From NCBI GenBank assembly GCA_964023275.1, contig OZ029914.1, positions 38,540,424-38,604,423 of the forward strand: a DNA stretch of 64,000 bases, written 5' to 3'. Below are positions 45,125 to 58,600 of this stretch, piece by piece. How positions within the stretch are numbered: the stretch's first letter is position 1; each line of letters opens with the position of its first letter. The position numbers and the translations under genes were made by a program. A model generated the notes under the pieces. The model saw only the letters and a program-made list of their open reading frames with translations, searched no databases and was not told where the DNA came from. The DNA is from Norana najaformis (taxonomy: Eukaryota > Annelida > Clitellata > Crassiclitellata > Hormogastridae).

Positions 45125-48100
45125 GTATATATATATGTATATATATATGTATATATATATATATATATTAAAAATTCCCTTTGACCATATCACTTAATTT
45201 GACTAAATTTAACAGAAATACGTTTGCTATCTCTAGTACATACTTCGTACTTCCTGTGCAAGTCTGCACATCGGGCAACACAGGTTCTCCATTCATCCGT
45301 GTCCATCGCCAGTCTTCATATCGTGATCTATAGGCTTTAACAAGGACTTAGAGCGTGATGCAGGTCCATGCAATTATACTGTCGCTTATAGCTACGCGTT
45401 ACGCTACTCCAAATACAAGTCAGTAGTGCACTGGTTTAGATGAAATAAAAAACAAACATGCATAATAATTTATGTGTGCAACGTATCACAATTGTATCTC
45501 AGAATTTCTTCTGCACAGAAAATAAAATTTATTTACAGGCGCTCAATTACGACAAATTGAGTAGATGATTTCACGGTAGTTCATCTCTTAGTTAATTTAA
45601 GTGGTTTCACATAATTGTGATATATGTTTATCGCAATTTGCCATCGGAATCTGGTCGCACCTCTACAAAACGATTAAGTTTTCATGCAAGATCACATGTG
45701 AAGAGCTTTAAAACCGAGAATCGCAGATTGACTGTACCAAAGTAAGGAATATAAACAATATAACTTATTAAAACAAGAGGTGCATTAACTGACCCACGGT
45801 TGTTATTGTGTGATAGGAAGTGACAAGGATAGAGTAAAATTCCTACTTAAATGGTTACGTGAAACTATAATGTATGAGCTTGTACATTTATTTAGCGCCA
45901 TCTATAAAGTTATTCGAGTGAAACATAAGAACAACCACAACAATTTTGCAATTGGGCGACCTCATTCGTCGTACTCATACATCACGTTTCAAAAGAATGA
46001 ATCATTTAAGAGGGTCATATGTCCTGGTGTACCGTGAATGGTCACGATTTCAAACATAAATGGGGTCGATGTTTTTTAACTTCAGTGTATTTTTCGTGTA
46101 CCACAAGCTGTTCTCCCATTCAAGAAAAGATTTGGACCTCATCGTGATGAAGGGGCAAATGGCTAAGCAAGGGAATGTCTGCTGAAGATATAATATCAGT
46201 AAAGGTATCAACTGAGGTGTCACCTGAGGCGTTATGCAAGATGAACAGGCTCAGCAGGAATACTAAAGACAGTTCCATGGTTGAATAAAGAGGATGATCG
46301 GACGAAAGTGCGCTAATACGTCAGCCATTAAAGAAACAAACGATGAAAATCCTATGAATATGAACAGAAAAATCCTGCATCGGGTGGGACTTTGCCCGGA
46401 TCAACAAAGTACGGGAACCCAATCGTGCGGAGATTATTAGAGATTATTAAAGGATTTAGGGAATTATGGAAGGAGGGCAGAGCAAGACAAAGGAGAATAT
46501 CTTCACCAAGAGAAACGGTTGCTGCCTTGGCCCAAACAACCAACCTAATGATGGTGGCAGTCGTAGTAACTGTGCTATAATTAATGTGATATATAGAATA
46601 TTGTAGTTTAAGAATAGGTGTTATTAGCAATACAAAGCAAAGTGACTAGCGGTATAAGCTTACAGTATTTTTAATAAACACTAATATTTTTGCACCATAG
46701 GCAAATGCTCAGAATAATAATTACTTTGAATTCGGCGCCACCGCATTGACGTGTGCTGTTTATTTCAGCAGACCAGCTGCTATTTGCAAAATTTCCGGAT
46801 GTTTAGATATCTAACATCTATATTAGAGACCAGAGAGGAGCATCTTCCAGAGGTGCTTATGAGGTGGTAAACTGTTCAGTTAGATAAAGTACATTGCTTT
46901 ACATTACATGTATTGTTGCGGGGTGACACGTGTGGGCGAGGAGGCTAAAATGCTATCTGCAGGTATTTTGGACCGCTGTGGTCGTTTTCTTTGTACACTC
47001 GAGTCTCAGTTTTTTGCTTGTAATTATATTCCATTTTAAGCCATTGCGGGTGTTTAGTACTTTCCTTAAACAACCTGCAACAATATATATATTATACATA
47101 CATACATATATGCATACCAACATTCGTGCATACGTTCACATACACATTCATACATGAATACATTCATATTATTTTGAGAGCAAACTCAATTTATTTTTGA
47201 AGTTTGTGGGAATAAACCATAATAAATTATATAAAATGCAGTGTTTAGCCTAACATGTTAATTGAACACGTTAAACTCTTATTTAGATATGATTACTTTT
47301 CAGCTAGGAAGTAATTCAGAATGCTCGTTTCGAGAGCTGTTTAAGCCTCTATGGCTTATAATTATATGGCATTTAAAAACATTAACCGTATTTAACATCA
47401 GACTGAACATACAGTTTAACAGGAGCCACGAAAAATCTTCTTCATCCTGTTTAATCAGGCCATACACAGCAGTTGTATATTTACAGGACTTTATATCCAT
47501 TATCGAGATTCTCTAAACTGTACTCTGAGCCATTGTATATGGGCGAGTCAGTGAGCGAGTGAGTGAGCTAGTAAATGAGTGAGTCAGTGAGTCAATGAGC
47601 GAACTAGTTAGTGAGTCAGTAAGCGGACGAACGCATATAATTGATAATTATGTAGATTATATTGAAATGAAAATCGCTGCACAAAGTGTGGTACAATATT
47701 CCAAGCAGTTTATAACATAACATAAACATATTCAAACATAAGAAAAGGACAGTCATAATATTGAGCAATTATATGTTTGCTATGTACCCCTTTTACAATG
47801 AAAGAAGGTCTTGTTAAAACTACTGTGAAGGCGAAGGATCAGAGTTACTGCGCTGGGCCGTGACTTTTCAAGGCAAGTGCCAGATTTAGCTTTTGAATCA
47901 GTGACGGTGGCCATACATTGCTATTGTAAACGTTTGTTACTGTAACTTGAAACTGCTGATTCTATTTATAGGGCAAAAGTATAATATATAATATATAATA
48001 TTTTATTCTCAAATGAATGCAGTATGAGGGATTCGGCTGTTAGGCATTAAAGCTTGCTAGAATAGAAATCGGCTGGAGTTAAAATGATGTGAAGCCGACT

Positions 48101-48859
48101 TAAATGTATCGCACACTTCCAGTGCCGCCACCCAGCAGAAAATGGTCGGTAGCATACTACCCAGTGCTATAAACTGATTTTCACACTCCATGCAATACTT
48201 TAAGAAAAGATAAACAAAGGAAGACATCGATAACACTGGATAGACAATATTAACAAATGTACAGTAAGACTTTGTCTAAAAATTAAAAAAGCACTGAACT
48301 TCACAAATGACCGAAAAGAATGGGGATCCGTCATTTGGACCGATTGTCACCAAACGAATGGCCTCAGAAACTGGCGAGGACTTTGATGAATATGGGTTAT
48401 TGTTTTGCTTCTCTAGGAGACCCTGATGAACAATCGCTAAAAGGATCTAGACACTACAACACATACAACGCCAGAAACGTCAGAAGTATTTGCTGATTTT
48501 GCAGATTACTTGCCAAATATGTGCAATACAGAATGCCTGTTAACAGCAACACGATGCAAAAATTAAGCTCCAGTATTTTCCAAACCTAATGCTGGTCTGA
48601 CGCCCCGATATCATCACCCCTATTAAATGTGAAGTAATTTGGGTAAGAGATTACGGATTTCTAGAGGTGAAAAAGAAAAGAAAGACCCTGTGAAGAAAAC
48701 TAGCCCAGAATGATGAGTTTTAATCGATATCAGTCTGGTTCTGCGATCACCGCTCTCCGCTACATGTTGGAATTTGCAGGATCCTCGCTTCCTCTCATCG
48801 ACTCGAATTTCATAGGATCATTAAAAGATACTATGTAAAAGCCATATATTTCGTGCCAT
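44633..48859. other. Intergenic stretch with simple repeats
   Basis: 44745-45010 contains two similar 190-bp halves (TTGCTTTTCATTAAGAAATA and TTGCTTTTCATTAAGTAATA), an old tandem duplication. (TA)n with TATG interruptions spans about 45085-45168, short CATA repeats 47096-47155 and GAGTGAGTCA-type repeats 47541-47630. The open frames at 45810-46037 and 46392-46580 are not recognised. The start of gene 2 should lie here or further right; I could not find a convincing signal-peptide exon. Confidence 0.45.
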
Positions 48860-50168
48860 GGGGTTAGCAGCTACGTCTTCGTCGTCCTATACCGGTCCGG
48901 GTCAGAAGCAATCAGGCCGAAGTTCTATGAGGAGCTTTCCTCACTTCTTGCAGCTCTCGCCAGTATATCTTTGCCAGTCACCACCACTGGAGACTTTAAT
49001 AAACACCTCGAGCGAGCTGTAAACTCAGAATTCAACGAAATCTTATAAATATACGGTTTCTGGCAGCAGGTGAAGTCTATAATCTACCTACTCGGCGGCC
49101 TGCTGGAGCGTGTGATCACATCGAGAGCACGTCGCAACTCGACGTCCTAGTCACCCATGCCGGACTCTCGGACCACATCCAAGTGTCATGGTCCATCAAT
49201 ATGACTCGACCAACTCCGACTTACAAGGAGATCGCTAAGGCAAGTGGAAGCATTTTGACCCCTCTGCCTTTCCGTACGAACTCTCATAGTCGGAACTCTG
49301 CACGATTGGTGGCCTGACGACCGACGCCTCTGCTTACAGTCTTCCAGATATTTTTGACTCAGTAATTGGCAGCATACTTGATAAGCATGCCATTGTTCGG
49401 AGTTTACTGTGCGACAACGTTTTCCTCGGCCTTGGTTTGACAACGAGTGTCGTGAAACTATGGGGAAGACTCGACGCCTTGCCCGACATGCTCAGACAGA
49501 CACTGCTGGTCCTGATTTGAGTAAACAAGCATGGCGCACAACCTTGGTTTCGGCTTGGAAATTGTCCCATCAGAAAGCCTCTAATTACTAGAAGTCGAAA
49601 ATAACGTCGGCGTGGACCAGTCAGCGCCGCCTGAGGCAAATGGTGAAACAGCAGCTTGGCGAAGACAAAGATACATCAAGGGGTATTTTTCTGCTGCTAC
49701 GTACCATGACTACGTGGAATCGAAAATCGTTGACATCCGACCATTGACTTCTGTCGCAAGAGGGCGATATTTACGAAATGCCCTTCTACTGGTATGTGTG
49801 AGTGTAGACCGGTTACCGCACAGGACGTAATTAAGGCAATTCTTTCGTAAACAGTGCTCTCTTGACACACTTCCAGGGTGTTGATGAAGGAGGCGGCCCA
49901 GCTGCTGGTACATTTCTTCGTTCGGATGTTCCGGTTGTGTCCGTCAAAAGGAAACACACAGTGGTCTCTAATTTAACTTTCGCCTCAAAAGTACTTGAGC
50001 GGATTGCGAACCAACAACTGACCGAGTACTGTCTGAATATGGCCTCATTCCTTGGTTTCAGTATGCCTACAGGCTCAGCCACTCGGCCGATATTGCGCTT
50101 CTTCAGCGACTGTCTCGCTCGTCTGGAGTCAGAGAAAAGCGCTTACCCTAAGAAAAATGCTGTTTATT

Positions 50169-50170
<2 letters not shown>
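48860..50170 (+). mobile_element. LINE fragment, endonuclease to early RT
   Basis: 48870-49045 reads YVFVVLYRPGSEAIRPKFYE, then TTTGDFNKHLERAV and FNEIL: the APE-type endonuclease GDFN motif. 49405-49600 has RFPRPWFDNECRETMGKTRR, the linker. After several frameshifts 49960-50110 has SNLTFASKVLERIANQQLTE and the start of the RT fingers. Stops and shifts throughout. Confidence 0.78.
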
Positions 50171-50212
<42 letters not shown>

Positions 50213-50440
50213 TAATAATAATAAGATTTATATAGCGCAGTAGCACCACCGAGGCCAAAGAAAATGGCACTGTATATGAGTTCAAAAATCAATGACAGTC
50301 ATAAGATATCTTATGACTGTAATTGATTTTTGAACTCATTTACAGTGCGCTATATAAATCATATTATTATTATTATTTATTATTATTATTATTATTATCA
50401 TCATCATCATCATAATTATTATCATTATTATTATACATAT
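50171..50440. repeat. Head-to-head repeat tails around a 64-bp palindrome
   Basis: (AAT)n at 50171-50225 is followed by TTTATATAGCGCAGT, a palindrome with 32-base arms (50276-50307 and 50308-50339; one mismatch), then the inverse GTGCGCTATATAAATCA and (ATT)n to about 50440. It looks like two copies of one retroelement tail joined head to head. Confidence 0.85.
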
Positions 50441-52325
50441 AAATGAACAGCATTTTTCTTAGGTTGGTGATTATTGTGTAAGGAATCAACAAAATTAGTG
50501 GGAAAGAAAGAAATGCAGCATTTGAGCATAACTTGATCACAGTAACAAGGATCTAGTAAACTAAACTTAGATCTTAAACTTTAATTACAGCTGGTATATG
50601 CGGGTGGTTGTTGTTTGCTAACTGCATCCTAAAAGTCACTAGGTCATAATATTCAACGAAACAAGAAGATATCAGAGAGCAATTCTTAGCGGTTCAGAAC
50701 ATTTATGTAAACAGTTCTGTTTATGTAAATTGCGTAAATCCTAACCATCTCATTACTAAGTAAAAACTCAAATAAGTTAAAATAAATTCAACTTGTTCTG
50801 ATGTATGTATGTATGCATGTATGCATGCATGCACGTGAAGTACCTAAAGGTGCTATATAATGTTCAGATGCATGGACCTATGTATATATGCTTGTTTATA
50901 TATTGAGACTTAATATAGCGCCTTTATTGCGCCTCCCAAAAGCGCAGAGCAATAGACTATCTACTGTTCTAAACAAGTGCATTTTAAGGAACTTTGTGTG
51001 TGTGTGTGTATATATATATATATTATATACATAATAAGCTTATATGTGTATAAAATATCCGGTTGCAATTAATGTTCAATTATATTATACGAACAATGAG
51101 TCAGTGATACAATATGGATAAATAATAAGCCGCAAATGAATACTATAGATTGCTATGGTATGCCGCCCTCATGGTATACAGGATGTTCTTAACTTTCAGT
51201 TTTGCCCCATCAACATCTACAGTATTATAGCCGTCAGTAATTCTGTTTGTTTTTGCATGCATTTGCTACAACGAAGTCTGACATGCAAATTTAGTTGTGC
51301 ACGTTTGTTTTAACGTGTTTAGGATGCCTGTTATATTAATTGTGAAATTCATAGATTAAGGCGTATTAGACTAGGAAAAACAGATAGTTCAGCGTTTGTT
51401 TGAGTGGAACAAGTATAAAATTCTTTAAATTAATCAAGTAACTGAATCTAAATGGGAAGCAATCAGTTTAGAAGCTTTCTTCTATGTGAGTACATGTGTA
51501 GGCTATACTTTTTATTCAATTAGTTTTTGGTAAAGTGAGGCTTATTGTTTTTGAATACATTATTTTCAGCTTCCTTTCAAGTGCTTCGCTGCTTCATAAA
51601 TTGCACAAGCCTATCACCTTCTTAGCCTATGCATGTAGCCAAGTTAGTCGGAGGGCAGTATCGGTTATATTCTATTTTTATGTAATTGTAAGAAAGAAAA
51701 TACCTTGAAATTTCTGTAATTTTTGGCAGCATATTGAAATGATAGTAAAGCTTACTAACTATACTGGATACTGCAACTCCAACTAATTAAAATACACCTG
51801 TCAATCTATGATACTTAAAAACCCTTAGACGCCGAAATTAGGGAGTTCGATTCGAAACTATGCTACCTACGAAACGCTGATGTCATTACACACATGCATA
51901 AGTCTACTAGTGGATTCAGGCCAATTTATTTTGGTCTGCAGTAAGGGTTAGTACAAAGGCAATCAGCGGAAAAGGGTACTCAAAATGACTTAGCTGTTAA
52001 TGCAATTGTAATAAGTAACTTCTATCGGGCCTGTGTCCAAAGCACAAGGCATCAACCGATGGCGCACCAAAACCAAAACCGCAATCGCAATATCCAGGAG
52101 GTCAGTCCACTATGACAGAGAGGAAGCTGATGGTGGATAAGCAATATGAAAAGGCTGCAACTACGAGCACATGGCGTTACCGTGATTAATCATTGTCGAT
52201 CCCTAACTAAACACTGAGTCTTGATAGAACATAAAGAATAACACATTTTTGGTGTTTACTTGAACAGATATTTCCACGTTTTCATGTACGAAATTATGAA
52301 CTTTGGAACGGATTTTCTGTTTTAG
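50441..52325. other. Intergenic or 5' region of gene 2
   Basis: Contains GTAT/GCAT repeats (50800-50835), a TAATATAGCGCC retroelement-tail fragment (50912-50945) and (TG)(TA) repeats (50996-51025). No exon was recognised; the first exon or exons of gene 2 may be hidden here. Confidence 0.4.
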
Positions 52326-52667
52326 ATGTCCTCTTGCAAGCTCTAGTCCACTATGATATAGTGGACACAATATCATTAGAAGTAGTTGTTGAAGGTGATC
52401 GCAGTGAAATGAAATGCAGCACAAACTCGTCCTTTGGAGTTGATTGGGATTTCAAAAATGTAGCAAACAAATACGACCTGTCTAGAGAAGGACTAGTTCC
52501 AGATCCATTCAAATCGGACTACAAATTGTCAAATATCAGTGAGAGTTCGTATAAAACATTCTATCTTTCATTAAGACAAACCAGAATGTGGCACGTTGGA
52601 ACATACATATGTCAAAGTGGCGAGAATCAGCATAACATCCTGACTTCAGTACAACTTGCACTTCTAA
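52326..52667 (+). CDS. Ig V-like domain exon
   Basis: Acceptor TCTGTTTTAG, phase 1, 342 bp. Shows the Ig pattern: Cys in EMKCSTN, Trp in GVDWDFKN, a hydrophobic YLSLRQT strand and the Y-x-C of GTYICQSG about 60 residues on. Ends CTTCTAA|GTAAGC (phase 1). An in-frame ATG at 52334 lies inside the exon and is not a likely start. Confidence 0.78.
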
Positions 52668-55600
52668 GTAAGCTTCAACCTTATTATCATGTTCTTATTA
52701 TGTTATTATCAATTTTCGTGGTAAAGCATTTCGATTTCTAAATTATGAAAAAAGTATTGTTTAAACCAGTCCTACAGCATCAATCTTCTATTGACTAGGT
52801 TTCGTCATAAGATTGACAATGCTTTAGCTCGTTGTTCAGTGACGCATCCTAAGAAGTTTTCGAGCGCAAACAATTACTATCTTTTCCAATTAATGACATG
52901 GGTCATACACTTGATATACTTATAACCTGATCCAGTTGTTCTGCTGTTAAAATATCTCCTTTTGAGTCATTTTTGTCTGACTACACTGTCATTGCTGCTC
53001 AGATTTCCTTCCATAATAAGCCATCTTCCATTTACTCTTTCATAATTTACCGCCCTTGGAAAATGCACAACATTTCAAACTTCATGACATCCTTGCTTCC
53101 CCTTTTTGGTTTCCACAGCACAGACAACTAGCGAACTTACCGTTCAGCTAATTTCAACTTTGTCTGAAATCCTGGAAAAACGCATTCCTGCTAAGTCAAG
53201 GAGTGTTGCTGCACGCTCTTTCCAGCCTTTCTATAATTCCAATATTGCTGCTGCCAGGAGGCTGCGCAGCCGGCTTGAAAGGTGCTGGCGATGCTCCGTT
53301 TTACCTTTCCATTCCGCATATTCAGGTGCCAGTGTCTCATTGTCCGTAAATTTGTCTCAGAATCCAAATCAACCTACTTGTCTCTTTTGGTGTACGAGAA
53401 TTCCTCTTCTCCAAGATCGTGACAAATGCAATATGCAACCCAGCTCCTCATCAAATTCTTCCATTGCAAATAGGTTCCTTCATTCTTTTATAGCAACATA
53501 TTCATAAGACTAACGTATCTTAGCGTTTCTTCATCCAATGATCTATCATATCCTAAATCTTCTTCTCCGAGTCTCAATATCTTCCAACCAACAACTCTGA
53601 TTGAGATTTGTAACCTCATTTTTTTCATATCCTGATAAACAAAGTGCCTTGAACATCATTCCTACTGCGCTTCTAAAAGAATGTTACGACGTATTGAGCC
53701 CAATCATCACATCCATTTGTCTCCTGACAGAGGCAGCTCCAGTTTCACTCATACTGTGGTTTACCCTCTGCTTAAAAACCATCTCATTCTTCTGATGATC
53801 TATTAGACTATCGTCCCTCTCTACTCTCAATTTCCTTTAAAAAATTCTGAAAAAGTACTTAGTAATCGCCTAAGCTGTCATCTCTCATCCCGCAAACCTG
53901 TAACTACCATTCCAATTTGCCTACCACAAATACCATTCCACTCAACTATACTAATGCGAATCTAATTGTCATTTTTTATAAAGCAATTCCAAAATGTGAG
54001 CCTGATACAGATTCTAACTCAACTATCAGAAGTTTTATCTGCAAATTCACCTCTGTTGGCAACGTATCATCACGTTTGGAATGGATTAGATACTTCTGCA
54101 CCAACTCCACACAAACAACATGCAGCAACGAAATCGAAGACAGCGTGTTCTGTGAATTTCCCATAAATGGCAAAAATCGAACATATCGTCCTGGCCATCT
54201 TGCTGTGACCGCTTCCATTGATTTTCCTAGCAAACCACAACTGAACGTCACTGTTATCACTTTCCGGACTTGGCATAAACTAGATATACAGAGCTTCAAA
54301 ACGACATTTGTTCATTACTTTCTTCTTCTGACTCAAACCTGGTGTCGAATGGTCTGTTTTCCAACTACAGTCTACCCCGACAGAACTGCTTGATAAGCCC
54401 ATTCCTCTTAAATCTCCGTAAAGGTTGTCATATGTGACCTGAAGCCTTGGTTTAATTTTGAAATTATGTCGCCGTGGCCAACTTGAAGGCAGTTGGAGTC
54501 TCTCTCGACTACCCTTCTATCATACTCGATTAATGGAACATTTTAAATTCGTTCGAAATTTAGTTTTCAAGGCCAAATCCTCTTATCATACAAACCTGGT
54601 CACAGAAAATTTTTCTTGTCCTAAGTCTCTTTGGAAACCTTCAATGAGGTACTTCATAAGATAACACCACCCACATTATCTAAAACTTTCTCACCATCCG
54701 CTCTAGTTGATACTTTCATTAACTCCTTTGATGACAGATATGTAATATTAGACTGAAGTTCTCTGGTATTCGACTCTCTATATGTTTCTTATCTCATGAT
54801 TCTCTACCACCCACTCTTGGCTCTCTTGCTCCAGCAACTTTGGATGACTCCAGTCATTCATCTTCTCTTCTGCTGATGAGTAGTATATATGTACGTATGT
54901 ATTCCGACTCCAGTCATTCATCTTCTCTTCTGCTGATGAGTAGTATATATGTACGTATGTATTCCTAGACTTCCTAATTGCAATTCCAAGTCACCTCCTC
55001 AAAAGCTGCATCCATAACACACTATAGTATAATTATTCCTAAATCTAAATTACGTAATTAGTGTACATCTAATATAGTTTAACCTCACCATTAAACCTAA
55101 CTGGATATGTGACCTAACTGTCGTCATTTTTCATTAAGCAATTCCAAAATGTGAGCCGGACGCAGATTCTAACTCAACTATGAGAAGTTTTGTCTGCAAA
55201 TTCACCTCTGTTGGCAACGTATCATCACGTTTGGAATGGATTAGAGACTTCTGCACCAACTCCACACAAACAACATGCAGCAACGAAATCGAAGACAACG
55301 TGTTCTGTGAATTTCCCATAAATGGCAAAAATCGAACATTTTTGCCATTTGCGCTTAACCTTACGTCTCACAGCATAGATGTATGTGAAATCAGCTGCAT
55401 GCATTTTGGTAAGTTCGAATCTTGCCTTTAGATGCTATCACCATTCAGGCATGAGCTTATTCATTTAGAAGAGCAATATAAATCGTAGCTTATGAAACTA
55501 TCATAAAATATCGATATTCCTGTTTGAGTCAGTTTAAGCCCAAAATTAAAAATACTACATCATTTACTGTCATTATTTCCAATGACATTTGGGGCCTTTA

Positions 55601-58600
55601 TATAGCGCACTTGCTTGTTTCATTGATTCTGGTTCTGAGACTTCTAAACATGAAATGATCTGGAGAAAAATTGTATGCTGACATTTTTTCTATTGTCTCA
55701 TTGCAAGAGATATTTCGTCTTACACATCTGTATCCAAGATGGCGTCGACATGCCACTCCCCTATCGTTAAAAGTGCTCATGTTTCCCGATAATATAAACA
55801 AAGTTCGCCATGACAATTTATGTTCGATAGCAATTGATTGTCATTGCACAATTTAATTCGTGTAAAACTGATGAGAGCCACACAAAATACGACTGCCGTG
55901 TTCAGTGCTTACACTTTGAAGCGTTACCTTTCATCGGGGCAATGATAAGCATTATTGTGTACTTGCTTTGAACTCTACAGTGGCTCTATTTATTCTGAGG
56001 AATTGTGAAAAACAGTTTTAAATATATTTTTCTTCAGAGAACACATCAACTGATGGTGCTCAGAGTGTTGATATGTCAATTCAAGTTAGCGTGCTTCTGC
56101 AGTGCTCAGTGAAGCCATTCTCTACGACAAAAGCACCTAAACTATTTCATGATGAAATAGGTATGACCCATTTACAATAACATTAATATGAAGCAATTAT
56201 TAATACTAAATGATTATGGCAAATAGGCTTCATTTCGAGAATTACTTTGGCCATTAGAACTAATGTCTTGTCTTGTTTTCAACCGTCCTTGAACCGATGA
56301 TTGGCTGCACCACAGACAATTTTGTGCTATCTGCTTCTCTCGCTCGTCTCGTGTAATAAATGTTCGAATGATAATTCAGTCCACGACTTGACCTTATAGA
56401 TCCATGTCACCTTGGGCCTTCCCCGTGCTCGGGATCCAGTAATTGTGCCTTGGATGATCTCTTCTTCTAAGCGGTCTCCACTCTTTCGTAGCCGAAGCCC
56501 GAAGTATGAAAGCTTCCTCTTTTTGATTAACCTAAGCATACTCCTCTCTACTCCTAGAACTATATGAACTCAATTCCATCAATTGAACCAGAACGCTTAT
56601 TTAGTGTACTTTTGATAGCTTCTTTATATAGGATTGAAGATTTAAAAGAAATAGGTTTTAAAACTCGACGTTGAACTATTTCATACTGTCAGTAGTCCTG
56701 ACATCAGCCATATAGTGTTAATAAAAATTGATTTATTTTGAGCACTGACCCAAATAAGGCACATGAAAATTACATTTACAATTAAAAAATCACCATTGAT
56801 GCAACAGGTTTTATAAATGAAGTTGGGATGTCGTCAAGCTCTGGAAACACATGCAACACCATGATTGGTTTTGAAGCTTCCTGGGGCATGATTTAAGTTA
56901 TGGTATTGAACTGATAGTCAGTACTTGGTGTGTAAGAAATAGTTTGGCACTAGTAAAAATTATCTCAGCTTATAGTCCATAGCTAAGTACATAGCTAATA
57001 TTGCAAGTGATGACTGGCATTCAATGTTTTGTTCTTCGCGTTTTAGTGCAAAAATTGCAGTTGTATGGTTCGATCGCTGCCTCTGCTATTGGAGTACTAC
57101 TTGCAATAATAATTATTGTCATCTTGCGGAATACCGGTAAGCATTTTCATGTTTACCTTTACGCTATTAATCCATTATCACATGTTAGCCCCCTTTGTCT
57201 TCGAAGCGACCATCGATTGATGCCTAGAGCATTATGCCTTGGGTCTTACGATAACGGTGCTATAGAAGTCATTAGATCATATTGTCTTTTGCATATGCTA
57301 AAGACTATCTATTAGTTGCCTTCAATTGATAATTACTGGTCGTTTTGAGAAAACTGATTCAAATAAGTGTTTGAAAATGGTTTTTATATAATTGATGTTT
57401 AATAAATTAAGAGCTATACAGTACATATCAAACCCAAGTTGTTCCAGCAGTATTACTGGCCACGTAGTAGAATGAATGAATGTATGAATCATTTTCTCTT
57501 TAACGACGATGTGTCATAATGAAGTTGATTAACGTCGCCCCCTTCTTCAACCAGGCTTGACACCCGAACAGTGGTGGAATTTTAATGGTCACGTAGTAGT
57601 GATTGAAAAGTTATACTGGGCCTTTTCAGGTTAATTGTGGTGTGGTTTCACAATTTATATATAGCATTCTTATCGTTCTGGCTTTTCTTTAGACTACTGA
57701 GTTTTTTAAATTTTAACTGTTTATAATCTTGTGACGAGTATAACGAATTCAAAAAACTGTTACACAGTCATGAGCTTTTTTATTTCTAGCACAGCAACCT
57801 AAAACATCTTCTACTTATAATTCCAATTTTGACTTCTATGAATGTCAGTTTGATGTCAAGTCTTGCAGTTTCTTGATAAACGTTGCTTATATGTGGGCTT
57901 TTCATTAATCCAAAGCTTGAGACAATTTTGGGTTCAACTGATCCTTTTGCCTTAGTTATTACATTATACTGTTTGCCTAATCAATACAAAAAAATCATTA
58001 CACGGCTCAATGTTACCTCATAGTGCACTAAATGCCTTTTTTCGATTACGACTTTGACTTTATTCTAAAATGCAAAATAAACGAACTTCTTCTTCAGAGA
58101 TCTGTATCCCCCCGGACGACTGTACAAATGAATTAATCTATGAATCATTTTACATGCGAAAACATCGTCGTCAAACAGAAAATGATTCATACATTCATTC
58201 ATTCTACTACGTGGCCAGTAATACTGCTTGAACAACTTGGGTTTAATATGTACTGTATAGCTGTTAATTTTGTGTTTTAGGTGCACGCTGTTCAAGGAAA
58301 ACAACACGTGGAGAAAATAAAATGCCCAGTGAGTAAACGCAATCATCTCTGTTCAAATGCATTTATATAAATATAATTTATTTCCTGATCATGACCCAAG
58401 AGCGAAGCAAAAAATCTTTGCTTAAAATATGCTAAAAATCAGTGACACAACACGATACAATGAAACTCGATATGACAAAAATATAATGCAGTACAATACA
58501 ACATAAATATTACAGTATTATAACAATACAGTGTAACACAATACATTGTACTGAAACTGTATACACTAATAATAATAATACACTATATTACAATACAATA

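Noticed and set aside
46930..47157. Possible signal-peptide exon for gene 2 (hydrophobic stretch)
   Set aside because: It starts at GTG, has no convincing donor in the phase needed for 52326 and runs into a CATA repeat.
56327..56539. Reverse-strand 70-codon frame as a host gene
   Set aside because: The ARGRPKVTW pattern marks it as a LINE reverse-transcriptase tail remnant.
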